The notes below the pieces were generated by a model. That model saw only the letters and a list, made by a program, of their open reading frames with translations, was not told the DNA's origin and did no database searches. Source: Streptacidiphilus sp. PB12-B1b (GTDB lineage: Bacteria; Actinomycetota; Actinomycetes; Streptomycetales; Streptomycetaceae). Taken from it: a stretch of 64,000 bases of DNA. The stretch's first letter is position 1, and each line of letters opens with the position of its first letter. Location of the stretch: positions 6,448,001-6,512,000 of the forward strand of contig NZ_CP048405.1 in the NCBI RefSeq assembly GCF_014084125.1, written 5' to 3'. Below, piece by piece: positions 54,644-63,635 of the stretch. The translations under genes were made by a program, and so were the position numbers.

Positions 54644-55500
54644 ACGTACCCCCTCACGGTCTTCGCGAAGTCCTCAAGATCGTCGATCGCCACCACCATT
54701 CCCTGCAGTGCCCCATCGTGGGTGTGGGTGGTGAAGTGCTTGTGAGAGCGGTCGAAGGCCGTGGCGGGGGTATCCGCGGCGTCGAGAGCCACGCTGACAC
54801 CGCCGTTGCTCGACTCCTTCGCCTCCACCCACTGCCGCGCCATCGAACTGACGAACCCCCGGGTGTCGGGGGCGAGCTCCCGCCCACCCCACGAGATCTG
54901 CCCCAGGTACCGCGCTCCCCAGTCATTCAACTGCTGCCACGCTTTGCGGATCGTGTCGCTCGGCTTCGTCGTCTCGGCGGTGAACTTCTTCATCTCCCAC
55001 AATCGGAAGACGAACCCCAGATCGCTGCCGGGCACACGGTGGATCAGCAGCCCGTCGGGACCGCTGTCGGTCACCGTTGACGAGGGCGGGTCCAGAATCT
55101 CCACGCTGCGCCCCGGCTCGGGGGCAAGGTCGCGGGTCGAGAGGTACCAGAGCCACTCCCCCACGTAGCCGGTAACACCAGTGGGGTCGTTGGCCTCGAA
55201 CACCGGACCGGCGTACAAGAGGACGTGCGCGTGATCGAGGCCAGCCAGTGGGGTGCCGACCAGGACGCTGTCGCGCCAGAGCTGATAGGCGCGATTATCA
55301 AGATCGGTGCGGGCCCGCATGATCTCGTCGGCGACGATCCATGCTGCTGCAGCGCGGTCCTCGGGCTCCTGCCCGATGGTCTCCACCAAGTCCCACGGGC
55401 AAACCTGTGTGAGGCCGCGACCCTCCCGCCGGGTGAGGTCCACAAGGCGGCCGCCAGCGGCTTGGGCGCGCTCCATCGCCTTGAGCGCAGGTACCGACAC
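54628..55500 (-). CDS. PD-(D/E)XK-like protein, HamA-like partner of the helicase
   Basis: 290 aa. The first 100 residues are mixed and end in LLYAGPVFEAND. After the GE of YVGEWLWYL (114-115) comes a nuclease-like core: SGPDGLLIHRV (Asp149) and FRLWEMKKFTAE (Glu169, Lys171), the D...ExK layout of PD-(D/E)XK enzymes. DUF1837/HamA proteins of Hachiman systems share a GE segment, D and E-x-K order and a place next to a Ski2-like helicase. The C-terminal part ends MVVAIDDLEDFAKTVRGYVWSAL. GTG 55500 with GGAGG upstream. It could also be an unrelated nuclease in a similar operon. Confidence 0.65.
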   Translation of the reverse strand: MSVPALKAMERAQAAGGRLVDLTRREGRGLTQVCPWDLVETIGQEPEDRAAAAWIVADEIMRARTDLDNRAYQLWRDSVLVGTPLAGLDHAHVLLYAGPVFEANDPTGVTGYVGEWLWYLSTRDLAPEPGRSVEILDPPSSTVTDSGPDGLLIHRVPGSDLGFVFRLWEMKKFTAETTKPSDTIRKAWQQLNDWGARYLGQISWGGRELAPDTRGFVSSMARQWVEAKESSNGGVSVALDAADTPATAFDRSHKHFTTHTHDGALQGMVVAIDDLEDFAKTVRGYVWSAL

Positions 55501-55949
55501 CCACCCCCACCTCCGCTCCTGACCTGGTGCCGAGCCTGCGGCGACACGGGATCACCCTATCGAGCATGAGCAGCAGCAGGGCCGTTTCCTGCGTCCCGTC
55601 GACCGCGGTGTTGGAGCGGTCCGCGTGCCTCCGACGGTCACGCAGTGTAACCGTCAGCAGAGATCGCAGGGAGCGGCCTTCATTCCATGGTGCACTCCAC
55701 CCCATCGAGACGGTGCTGAGGAAGCGGTGGCGATACCTAATCCCTGCGCAAGGGGGAGTCCTCGCGTGCACACCGGAACCAGCTCATCCTTTCGGCCTAG
55801 CGCAGTGGCCGGGCGGTAAGAGACGGTCACGCGGACAGCGCGGCGCGACCCACCCGGGAGTCAGCTGGCGGCGTCCCTCACTGTGTCTGTTCGTCAGTTT
55901 CGGTTGATGGAGCACCGGTTGTCGTACCCGGCCGCTACTCTGCGACGTT
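55501..55949. promoter_or_regulatory. divergent intergenic region between the two helicase modules
   Basis: A 449-base gap with no convincing ORF. On the minus side a TAGGGT hexamer (55559-55554) sits 54 bases before the HamA-like GTG. On the plus side TACTCT (55936-55941) is 8 bases before the ATG of the HNH-helicase gene, which lacks a ribosome site, so that mRNA is probably leaderless. No clear -35 boxes and no inverted-repeat operator were found. Confidence 0.4.
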
Positions 55950-57863
55950 ATGGCAGGAATTCCCGAAGGGTCCCGCGACCGCCGTCGTTCGTTCAACGGT
56001 GAAGAGCGCATCGCTCTGTTCCTCGCCGCAGACGGACGGTGCGCCGAATGCGGCCAGGAGCTGGAACCCGGATGGCACGGCGACCACATCGAACCTTGGT
56101 CCGAAGGCGGCCCGACCGATGTGATCAACGGACGCGCGACCTGCCCGAGCTGCAACTTGAAGAAGGGAAACAGGTCCATGGCGATCTCCTCCGGTCTGCG
56201 AAGCTGGCAGCAGGAAGCACGCGAGCGTTACCACTCTCGCAATGGCGGCGAGAACTCGAACTTCCTGGTCGTCGCCACCCCAGGGGCCGGAAAGACCACC
56301 TTCGCGCTGACCATCGCCGAGGACCTGATCAGCCGCGGCACCATCAGCAACATCGTGGTCGTCGCCCCCACCAAGCACCTGCGCCGCCAGTGGGCCGAGG
56401 CTGGGGCGCGGGTGGGCATCAAGCTCGATCACCTCTTCGAGAACAAGAACGGCGCGGTCGGTTCCGACTTCGACGGTGTCGTGGCCACATACCAGGCCAT
56501 CGCATCCGCCCCGCTGCTGTGGAAGCGCCTGTGCGCCAGCAAGCGCACCCTCGTGATCTTCGATGAGATCCACCATGCCGGCGACGGTGACGGCCTGGTC
56601 TGGGGCGATGCCCTCAAGGATTCCTTCGAGAGCGCCACACGGCGGCTACTGCTTTCAGGAACGCCGTTCCGCACCGACGGCAAGCCGCTCCCGTTCGTCG
56701 CGTATGACGAGACCCGCCGGGCCGTGCCCAGCTATAGCTATGACTACGGCATGGCACTGGCCGACGGCGGCGTGGTGCGTCCGGCCGTGTTCCCGGCCTG
56801 GGACGGAAAGTCGAAGTGGCGCAGGTCGGGGCAACTGGCCGTCACCGAGGTCGACCTGAGCGATGCTGACAAGGACGAGATTCCCCCGGCGTTGAAGGCC
56901 GCCCTCGACCCGACCGGCGCCTGGATTCCGTCCGTCCTCCAGGAGGCACATGAAGCCCTCCTGCGGATGCGGATCGACACCCCCGACGCAGGTGGCCTGG
57001 TGATCGCAAGCGACCAGTTCGCCGCCACCGCGTACGCAGCGATCCTCGAACGGATCGCCGGAGTTCAGGTCCCGGTCGCCATCTCGGACGAGCCGAACGC
57101 CTCCGACATCATCAAGAACTTCGCCAGGGGTAATGCCCCCTGGATCGTCGCCGTACAGATGATCGCCGAAGGCGTCGACATCCCACGCCTGGGTGTCGGC
57201 GTCTACGCCTCCCGGGTTCGCACCAAGATGTTCTTCACCCAGGTCGTGGGACGCTTCGTGCGCATGCGCGGCGACGAAGACCCCACGACGGCTCGGCTGT
57301 TCATCCCTTCCATAGCTGTCCTCCTGGCTTTCGCGCAGGACATCGAGAAGATGGTGGATGCGGTGCTCGCCGAGGAGGAGAAGCAGATCCGCGAGATGCA
57401 GGACACCCATGGCCAGGGCGACACGCTCATCCCGGCCTACGAAACGGTGAGCTCATCTGTCGCAACCCACCACGTGACGATCGCCGGGGGTTCCCAGTTC
57501 ACCCCCGAACAGCTGGACTTCGCCCAGCGCACCATGGCGATGGCCGGGCCGACGTCGCCCTCAGTGACCGCAGAGTGGGTGGCGGGCCTGCTCACATCGG
57601 CCCAGCTCCTCAACGGAAATGCCCTCCCCGGCCAGCGCGCAGACACCGATGTTGAACCACTCGGTGACCAAAAGAAGTCTCTGCGCAGGCTCATCCACCG
57701 CAAGGCTGGCCGACTTTCGGCACTCACCAACCGCCCCTACGAACACATCAACGGGGAGCTGAACCAGTCCCTCGGCAACGTCGTCAAGACCGCGACGATG
57801 GAGCAGCTTCAGAAGCGCCTGGCGATGCTCGACGCCGCGATCAAGGAGGCACAGAAGAAGTGA
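55950..57863 (+). CDS. HNH nuclease-SF2 helicase fusion
   Basis: 637 aa. Residues 25-75 are a complete HNH domain: CAEC (31-34), GDHIEPWSEGG (Asp45, His46), Asn60, CPSC (65-68) and NLKKG. A ResIII/DEAD-like helicase follows: QQEARERY, Walker A TPGAGKTT (110-117), Walker B DEIHH (205-209), LLLSGTPFRTD, and motif VI QVVGRFVRMRGDE. The C-terminal 200 residues are helical with a long charged helix (DIEKMVDAVLAEEEKQIREMQ). No ribosome site; -10-like TACTCT 8 bases before the ATG. Its stop overlaps the next start (GTGA). A nuclease fused to a translocase plus a coupled DNA-binding partner suggests DNA restriction or phage defence; specificity unknown. Confidence 0.8.
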   Translation: MAGIPEGSRDRRRSFNGEERIALFLAADGRCAECGQELEPGWHGDHIEPWSEGGPTDVINGRATCPSCNLKKGNRSMAISSGLRSWQQEARERYHSRNGGENSNFLVVATPGAGKTTFALTIAEDLISRGTISNIVVVAPTKHLRRQWAEAGARVGIKLDHLFENKNGAVGSDFDGVVATYQAIASAPLLWKRLCASKRTLVIFDEIHHAGDGDGLVWGDALKDSFESATRRLLLSGTPFRTDGKPLPFVAYDETRRAVPSYSYDYGMALADGGVVRPAVFPAWDGKSKWRRSGQLAVTEVDLSDADKDEIPPALKAALDPTGAWIPSVLQEAHEALLRMRIDTPDAGGLVIASDQFAATAYAAILERIAGVQVPVAISDEPNASDIIKNFARGNAPWIVAVQMIAEGVDIPRLGVGVYASRVRTKMFFTQVVGRFVRMRGDEDPTTARLFIPSIAVLLAFAQDIEKMVDAVLAEEEKQIREMQDTHGQGDTLIPAYETVSSSVATHHVTIAGGSQFTPEQLDFAQRTMAMAGPTSPSVTAEWVAGLLTSAQLLNGNALPGQRADTDVEPLGDQKKSLRRLIHRKAGRLSALTNRPYEHINGELNQSLGNVVKTATMEQLQKRLAMLDAAIKEAQKK

Positions 57864-59311
57864 ACGCAACGGAGAACGCCAACGGAAACGCGGTGCTGGT
57901 CAACGCGCTCAGCTCGTCTATGCGGTCCACCATGAACGGCATGGAGTCTGTCCCAGGCTTGGTTCGGCAGGTGATCGAAGAAGATTCCTGGCGCAATTTC
58001 ACTACCCCGCGCGGCGAGCAGGTGACGCATGCGTCCTTCGAGTCGTTCGTCACCGCGAAGCCCACCAAGGGCCTGGGGTACAGCGTCGCAGAGCTGATGC
58101 GCCTGGTCGCCGACGACACCGAGACCGCGCACCTGGTAGCCAACCTACTCGGGCGCCCGGTAGCCGAGTTCCAGCAGGCCGAGAAGAACGTCTGGAATGA
58201 GCCGGCAGAGCGCGCATCGGGTGTGCTGCCCTCGCAGGATCCGCTCTGGCGCGACCCTTCTGACGACCCGGTGGCCCTCGCACAGAGTGACGAGCCCGAC
58301 CTCGATCTCGCCGACCCCGTTGACCGCGACGCCTTCGAGCTGCGGTCAGTGGGTCGGTCCGGCAGCTGGGTCTGGGCGCTCAAAGTCGCCCGGAACATCA
58401 TCAAGAGCAAGCCAGGGTCGCTTTCCGAGCAAGATCGTCGCGAACGCGATGATCTTGGGAAAGTCTCCCCCACGGAGTTCGGCCGCCGGATCGGCTGGAG
58501 CACCGATCGCGTGATGCGGTACTACCGGGCGTGGGAGAAGGGAATCGAGAGGCATGGTCTCCCTGCCTTCGACCAGCTCAAGCCCGGCATGCACGTGCCG
58601 TTGCCCGCCGCCAAGACCTGGGCGGCTTGCTTCGTCCCGGGCCGCGTCAACTCCGAGCGCGCCGAATCTTTGGAGACCGCTGCGGTAGAAGCAGGGCTGA
58701 GCATGGGGCAGGTGGTGAACGCGGCCAAGAGCCCAGGTGCCATGAAGGCTGCAATCATCGCCGACACCAGCACAGCCGAGGCGGCGTACTCAGCACTCCT
58801 GGAGCGCTCACGCAGCGACGGCAATCTGCGGGCCACGATGGCGCGCACGATTGCCCACGACCCTGTCTTCCGCAAGGAGACGGCCGTCGAGTCCAGGAAG
58901 GCGGAGCGTGCCGAGTACGTGCGGCACGTCGTCGACACCGGGCAGGTGAAGAGTGCAGCCGGTCAGGTGCTCGATCTTCCCAAGCAGGCGAAGGACACAG
59001 CCAGCAAGCTGTTGGCCGTGGTAGAAGACCCCCACGCCACATCAGAAGAGGTTGCAGAGGCTTACGAGGCCGTTCAGGGGATCGCTGCTGAGGTGGTCAA
59101 GGCAGATCCGGAGATTCAGACCCGCGAGCAGCGGACCAGGTTCTCCAAGGCGCTGAGTAGCACTGCGAAGAGCATTGAGGCGATCGATCCTGACGACCTC
59201 ATCGCCGTCGCGGATGACGATCTCCGCGAGAAGCTGGCTGGTCTCCAAAAGCAGGTCAACGAACTGGCCGCGCTGATCGTCAATCCGACGGCGCATCTGC
59301 GTGCCGTATAG
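57860..59311 (+). CDS. unrecognised HTH protein coupled to the HNH-helicase
   Basis: 483 aa, GTG 57860 overlapping the helicase stop by four bases. Three parts are visible. Residues 28-110 are a compact region (VPGLVRQVIEEDSWRNF...FVTAKPTKGLGYSVAELMRLVADD). Residues 160-250 hold a helix-turn-helix (KVSPTEFGRRIGWSTDRVMRYYRAWEKG, 201-228). From 260 to the end the chain is mostly helical, with coiled-coil-like segments rich in Ala, Glu and Lys. No catalytic motif seen. A ParB- or replication-initiation-like DNA binder is possible, but a recognition subunit for the helicase-nuclease fits the coupling better. A terminator follows 55 bases downstream. Confidence 0.7.
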   Translation: MNATENANGNAVLVNALSSSMRSTMNGMESVPGLVRQVIEEDSWRNFTTPRGEQVTHASFESFVTAKPTKGLGYSVAELMRLVADDTETAHLVANLLGRPVAEFQQAEKNVWNEPAERASGVLPSQDPLWRDPSDDPVALAQSDEPDLDLADPVDRDAFELRSVGRSGSWVWALKVARNIIKSKPGSLSEQDRRERDDLGKVSPTEFGRRIGWSTDRVMRYYRAWEKGIERHGLPAFDQLKPGMHVPLPAAKTWAACFVPGRVNSERAESLETAAVEAGLSMGQVVNAAKSPGAMKAAIIADTSTAEAAYSALLERSRSDGNLRATMARTIAHDPVFRKETAVESRKAERAEYVRHVVDTGQVKSAAGQVLDLPKQAKDTASKLLAVVEDPHATSEEVAEAYEAVQGIAAEVVKADPEIQTREQRTRFSKALSSTAKSIEAIDPDDLIAVADDDLREKLAGLQKQVNELAALIVNPTAHLRAV

Positions 59312-59366
59312 GACACCCCGGCAAGCGCCGCCGTGGGTCTTGTTGCGACCTGGACGATGAGATTGA

Positions 59367-59398
59367 GCACAGGCCCCCGCTCCGGTCGGGGCCTGTGC
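59367..59398 (+). terminator. terminator of the HNH-helicase/HTH operon
   Basis: Perfect 11-bp stem GCACAGGCCCC (59367-59377) with GGGGCCTGTGC (59388-59398), 10-base loop. 55 bases past the stop at 59311. Confidence 0.85.
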
Positions 59399-59490
59399 CG
59401 TTCCGGGCGCTGGCGTGCTTCTGCGGATCCGGAATATCGCGCGGCTCTTCTTGATTGGGTTCCCCGAACGATCACGGGGAGGGAATGACG

Positions 59491-59733
59491 ATGACGGACC
59501 TGCGGGTGTTCCGGAGAGGCAGCGACGGTCGTGAGTCGGAGCTGCGCGGATCAACGGTGCGGTTGGAGCGCGCTCTGCAGCTTCGGGTCGAGGCTGGGCT
59601 GGAGGAGATGCTGGGCATCCGGCTCGTGGCGTCGGAGTACACGACGGGTCGGTGGCACCGGGGCCGGGTGGACACGCTGGGTCTGGACGAGAACAACGCG
59701 CCAGTGGTCATCGAGTTTACCGACCGCAGGTAG
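59491..59733 (+). pseudogene. 5' fragment of a PD-(D/E)XK/DUF5655-like gene, truncated by an insertion
   Basis: Good ribosome site (GGGGAGGGA) and start MTDLRVFRRGSDGRESEL. The 75-residue stretch up to GRVDTLGLDENNAPVVIEF matches the N-terminal nuclease-like core of bacterial DUF5655-type proteins as I remember them, which continue VEYKRG and are 250-330 aa long. Here the match breaks after the Glu codon at 59713-59715 and five foreign codons lead to TAG. The missing Lys of the E-x-K motif makes it non-functional. The break coincides with a 12-bp repeat that marks the recombinase element. Confidence 0.65.
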
Positions 59734-59794
59734 TGCTGCCCGTGATGTCCGTCTGGGTCTGTGACTTGGGCGTCGCGGGCTCGTTTACCGACCG
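59715..59794. repeat. 12-bp direct repeats at the left end of the recombinase element
   Basis: GTTTACCGACCG at 59715-59726 and again at 59783-59794, 68 bases apart. The first copy begins exactly where the truncated nuclease-like gene loses its family sequence, so these look like recombinase binding or end repeats. No further copy was noticed in the window. Confidence 0.6.
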
Positions 59795-59811
59795 TGTCCG
59801 GAGCGCCCGTC

Positions 59812-61023
59812 ATGTTCCGGAGTCGGTACGGAGGACGAGTGGCAGGGCGAGTGGTGGTCGGGGACCTGAGGGTTCAGCAGATCGAGCGGAAGGACGGGCG
59901 GCGGTCGTGGACGATCGTGTGGCCCGAGGGCAGTCTTCACGCGGAGGCGGACCGGTTCCTGCGCGTGCACGACGGGTCAGGGACGCAGAGGACCTACGCG
60001 TACTACCTGGTGGACCACCTGCGGTGGCTGGAGCGCGAGTGCCTGGCCTTCGAGAAGGTCGTGCTGCGAGACCTTGAGCGCTACATGGGCATCGTCGGCG
60101 CCGAGGTCCTCATGCCGCTCGGAGAGCCGTGGCGAACCGGCAAGCGCCCCTACGGTCGCTCGGCGCTGTCGACCGCGGCGGCCTGCCTGAAGGGCTTCTA
60201 CTTGCACCAGTCGTCCTTGGGCGTGAACGGGGAACTCGGCAAGAAGCTCGACACCTCGCGGCTGCCCACGCGCGCGGACCGGCGCCGCGCGTTCCTGGGG
60301 CACGTGAAGAACTCCCTGCCCACCAACCCGCTCGCGCCGACGCGGCCGCGCCGTCGGCACCCGAAGATGCTCCCCGACGGTGCACGGGACAAGCTCCTGG
60401 CGGTGGTGAACGCCGCCCGCGACCGGCTGGTGGTGACCTGGCTGGCCGACGGCGGCCTGCGGATCGGCGAGCTCTGCGGGCTGCACCTGGTGGACCTGCA
60501 CCTACGGGAGAACGCAGCCTGCGGGGAGTGCCGCGCCCCGCACGTCCACGTCTGCCACCGCCCCGGCAACCCGAACCGCGCCGAGGCAAAGACCAAGCTC
60601 CCCTGGCGCATCGACGGCAGCACAGTGACCGGCGGACTGATCAAGCGAGTCAGCCCGGCGATGGTGCACACCTATTTCGAGTACCTCACCGGCGGCGAGT
60701 ACCCGCGCGAAACCGCCGGGCACGGCATGCTCTTGATCCAGCTCCACGGCAAGAACTCGGGGCAGCCATGGGCGCCGGTCGGGGCCCGCCGGATGCTCGG
60801 CCGCGCCGGGAAGCGCGCCGGGCTCGGCGTCGTGAAGCCCCATGCCTTCCGCCACAACTTCACTTCGGCGGTGCTCGACGCGGCCGGTGGCAACCTGCTG
60901 ATCGCCCGGGACGCCGGTGGCTGGGCCTCGGCCGCGATGGTCGACGAGGTCTACGGGCATGTCGACATCCACGACCATGCCTTCGACGCCGCCCTGCGCA
61001 CGGTCTGGGGTGGCGCCCAGTGA
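59812..61023 (+). CDS. tyrosine recombinase, TnpA-like (first of triad)
   Basis: 403 aa. SAM-like N-terminal DNA-binding domain (SGTQRTYAYYLVDHLRWLERECLAF), then the catalytic domain with Arg in ADGGLRIGELCGLHLVDL, His/Arg in KPHAFRHNFTSAVLDAAGG, and Tyr in SAAMVDEVYGHVDIHDH. It has a small Cys/His insert (CGECRAPHVHVC) typical of this Tn554-type group. ATG 59812 has GGAG eight bases upstream; GTG 59839 (GGAGG upstream) is an alternative. The stop overlaps the next GTG by four bases. Confidence 0.87.
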   Translation: MFRSRYGGRVAGRVVVGDLRVQQIERKDGRRSWTIVWPEGSLHAEADRFLRVHDGSGTQRTYAYYLVDHLRWLERECLAFEKVVLRDLERYMGIVGAEVLMPLGEPWRTGKRPYGRSALSTAAACLKGFYLHQSSLGVNGELGKKLDTSRLPTRADRRRAFLGHVKNSLPTNPLAPTRPRRRHPKMLPDGARDKLLAVVNAARDRLVVTWLADGGLRIGELCGLHLVDLHLRENAACGECRAPHVHVCHRPGNPNRAEAKTKLPWRIDGSTVTGGLIKRVSPAMVHTYFEYLTGGEYPRETAGHGMLLIQLHGKNSGQPWAPVGARRMLGRAGKRAGLGVVKPHAFRHNFTSAVLDAAGGNLLIARDAGGWASAAMVDEVYGHVDIHDHAFDAALRTVWGGAQ

Positions 61024-63635
61024 CCGCGCCCTCCCTCCTTCCCCGGCAGGATGCCCGCACGCAACGGGACCGGCTGGAGGTGCTCACCGTGCTGATCAAC
61101 GGGCCCGAGTTCGACCCGGTACTGCGTGGCGGGGTCCTGAAGATCCCGCCGACCCACCCGGTTTATCCGTGGAGCTGCACGGTCCCCGACTGCGCACGGC
61201 CGCGCTGGCAGCGCTACGCGATGTGCTCGGTGCACGCCGGCCAGTGGCAGGAGGCAGAGGCCAGCGGGATGAGCCGGGCCCAGTTCCTGCGCGGGGCAGA
61301 GCCGCTGGCGGCGTCCGACGTCCCGGAGGAGATGATGTGCCGGATCTGCCCGCAGCGACCGGCCTTCAGCCTGCGCCTGGTGCTGTGCTTCCGCCACCGC
61401 AACCGGTGGCTGGGCTACCTGAAGCGGCACCCCGGCGCCAGCGAGGAAGACGGGCAGTTCGAGCGGTGGCTGGCCGATCAGCAGCCCTGCCCGGGCTACG
61501 GCGAGTGCCGCACGGAGGTGTGCGACGAACTGGCCTCCTCGCCGCTGGGGTTGTGCGGCGCGCACGAGCGCGGCTACATCCGGGCCGGGCGTCCGGGCGG
61601 AGCCCGGCTGCCCAAGAACTACTTCGCCACCTTCGAGCGGCAGGACCGACCTGTCCCCATCTCCATCGACGACCAGATCGCCTTCCGCTCCTGGTGCCGC
61701 GCGCAGTTGCCGGTGCACCGCACCGGGCGGATCTACCTGCGCGGCCTGCGGCCCCTACTGCGGGCCGAGTTCCAATGGGGCATGTATGCCCACCGCCTGC
61801 AGCCCACCGCCGTGTGGAACTTGACGTGGGTGCAGTCGCTCGCGGACGAGTGCCAGCGTCGCGACGTGGCGTCCCTGGCCGGCCTGGACCCCTCCGACTT
61901 CCACCGCGACTACCACCAGCGCATGGTCCAGGAGATGCAGGAAGCCCTGCGGAAGGTCTACTTCAGCCCCTCCGACACCCGCGATGCCGGCTACATCGAG
62001 ACCGAGCACTTCGGAGTGCGCTTCCCCCACCGCTCCAGCTACATCGACCTGACCTGCGTCTCCCAGCGGTGGCTGCGCGACCTGCTGTGGGACCATATCG
62101 CCGACGTGCTGCGCTCGCCCTCCTGCCCGCGCAGCGCCCAGCCGGTGGACTACCAACGCCGCGCGGGCGCCGAGCTGAGCGCGTTCCTGGAGGCCGAGGC
62201 ACCGGACGGCGGCCACGATCCCCGGGCACTGCGCGAGGAACACGCCCACCGCTTCGTCGCTGACCTGCGCAACCGCGAACGTCTCGGCCTTGCCTTCCGC
62301 GGCCAGGCCCGCCTGAACGGCAAGAAGTCGAAGGTCACCGAGAACATGCGTCGGCTGGTGCTCAACTACGGCCGGTCCGTGCTGCGCGGCGCGCTGGACA
62401 ACGGCAGCGCCGAGCGAATCGGCTTGAACCGCGCCTTCATCACCGCCATGCCGGTCGGCGGCCCGGGTACGCCCCGCAGCCGCAACCCCTTCCCCGACGA
62501 GGTGGCCCGCGCTCTCGCGGACGAGAGCAACCTGCGGCAGCTCGCCGAAGACCACGACCCGCACGACCGCGGCCTGCGGGATATGTGGGAGGCCATCATC
62601 ATCACCGGCCGGCGCGCCAACGAGGTCATCCAGCTCCACCTGGACTGCATCGGCCGCTACGGCGGGATGCCCGTGCTCTGGCACGACCAGACCAAGGTCG
62701 GCAACCTGAACGCGGCCATCCGCATCCCCGACCGGCTCATGGACCGCCTTGAAGAACGCCGCCGCAAGACCCTGGCCCGCTTCGCCGACCGCCACGCGGG
62801 CCGCGCCCCCACCCCCGCCGAGCGCGTCCACCTGGCCCTGTTCCCCACCGACATGCTCAACCCCGACGGCCATCGCGCCCTGTCCTACACCTGGTTCCAT
62901 ACCGGCCTGCGCAACTGGATCACCGACCTCGACCTGGGCGGCCATTACGTCGCCCACCAAGCCCGGCACACGCTGGCAACCCGGCTACTGCGGGCCGGGG
63001 CCAGCCTGACCCACATCCGCCGATATATGGGACAGGTCAGTGATCGAATGGCGGAGCATTACGTCCACCTGACCCAGTCCGACCTCGACGACGTACTCCA
63101 GCGCGTCTGGGTCGCCGGCCCCGGCACCGCCAACCCCGGCGAACTCCTGGCCGGGATCGCCGCACCACTCACCCGCGAGCAGGCCCAGGCCCTGGCGATC
63201 GACCTCTCGCGCCGCAGCACCCCGGCCGAGGGCGGGTTCTGCACCTTCCAGCCCGTCGTCGAGGGAGGCGCCTGCCCCTGGAACCTGGACTGCCACAACT
63301 GCGACAAGTTCGTCCTGTCGGGGGCCGACCTCCTCTACTGGCGTCGCAAGCGCGAACAGTGGCGGCTCCTGGCCGAGGGCGCCCCCGACGACGCCACCGC
63401 CGACTACCTCCACCGCTACTTCGAACCCACCGCCCGCGCCATCGACGGTCTGGAAAGCGCCCTGGCCGGCCTCGGCCTCCTCGACGATGCCCTCGCCCTG
63501 GACCTGCGCAAACCCCAGGACTACTTCCACCGCGTGTGGTCCACCGCCTTTCGCGCCACCGACCTCGCCGAGCCCGTCGGCGACGAACAGGCCCAGGCCG
63601 AAGACACCACCGACGAACAGGAGCAATGCGCGTGA
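61020..63635 (+). CDS. long tyrosine recombinase with zinc-knuckle N-terminus, TnpB-like
   Basis: 871 aa. The first 180 residues carry several C-x-C/C-x-x-H clusters (CTVPDCARPRWQRYAMCSVH, CRICPQRP...LCFRH, CPGYGECRTEVCDEL...LCGAH). The catalytic domain has Arg in IITGRRANEVIQLHLD, HQARH in GGHYVAHQARHTLATRLLRAGASLTHIRRYMG, and Tyr in AEHYVHLTQ. A C-terminal Cys cluster (GACPWNLDCHNCDKF) and helical tail follow. GTG 61020 overlaps the previous stop by GTGA. Probably works with the first recombinase in a synaptic complex. Confidence 0.87.
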   Translation: MTAPSLLPRQDARTQRDRLEVLTVLINGPEFDPVLRGGVLKIPPTHPVYPWSCTVPDCARPRWQRYAMCSVHAGQWQEAEASGMSRAQFLRGAEPLAASDVPEEMMCRICPQRPAFSLRLVLCFRHRNRWLGYLKRHPGASEEDGQFERWLADQQPCPGYGECRTEVCDELASSPLGLCGAHERGYIRAGRPGGARLPKNYFATFERQDRPVPISIDDQIAFRSWCRAQLPVHRTGRIYLRGLRPLLRAEFQWGMYAHRLQPTAVWNLTWVQSLADECQRRDVASLAGLDPSDFHRDYHQRMVQEMQEALRKVYFSPSDTRDAGYIETEHFGVRFPHRSSYIDLTCVSQRWLRDLLWDHIADVLRSPSCPRSAQPVDYQRRAGAELSAFLEAEAPDGGHDPRALREEHAHRFVADLRNRERLGLAFRGQARLNGKKSKVTENMRRLVLNYGRSVLRGALDNGSAERIGLNRAFITAMPVGGPGTPRSRNPFPDEVARALADESNLRQLAEDHDPHDRGLRDMWEAIIITGRRANEVIQLHLDCIGRYGGMPVLWHDQTKVGNLNAAIRIPDRLMDRLEERRRKTLARFADRHAGRAPTPAERVHLALFPTDMLNPDGHRALSYTWFHTGLRNWITDLDLGGHYVAHQARHTLATRLLRAGASLTHIRRYMGQVSDRMAEHYVHLTQSDLDDVLQRVWVAGPGTANPGELLAGIAAPLTREQAQALAIDLSRRSTPAEGGFCTFQPVVEGGACPWNLDCHNCDKFVLSGADLLYWRRKREQWRLLAEGAPDDATADYLHRYFEPTARAIDGLESALAGLGLLDDALALDLRKPQDYFHRVWSTAFRATDLAEPVGDEQAQAEDTTDEQEQCA

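Noticed and set aside
54628-57863. One four-gene BREX or DISARM-type system
   Set aside because: The two helicase modules are divergent with separate control regions, and no methyltransferase, PglZ or phospholipase-D gene is present.
57860-59311. ParB/plasmid partition protein
   Set aside because: An HTH is present, but I cannot see the ParB nuclease-type box motifs and there is no ParA neighbour.
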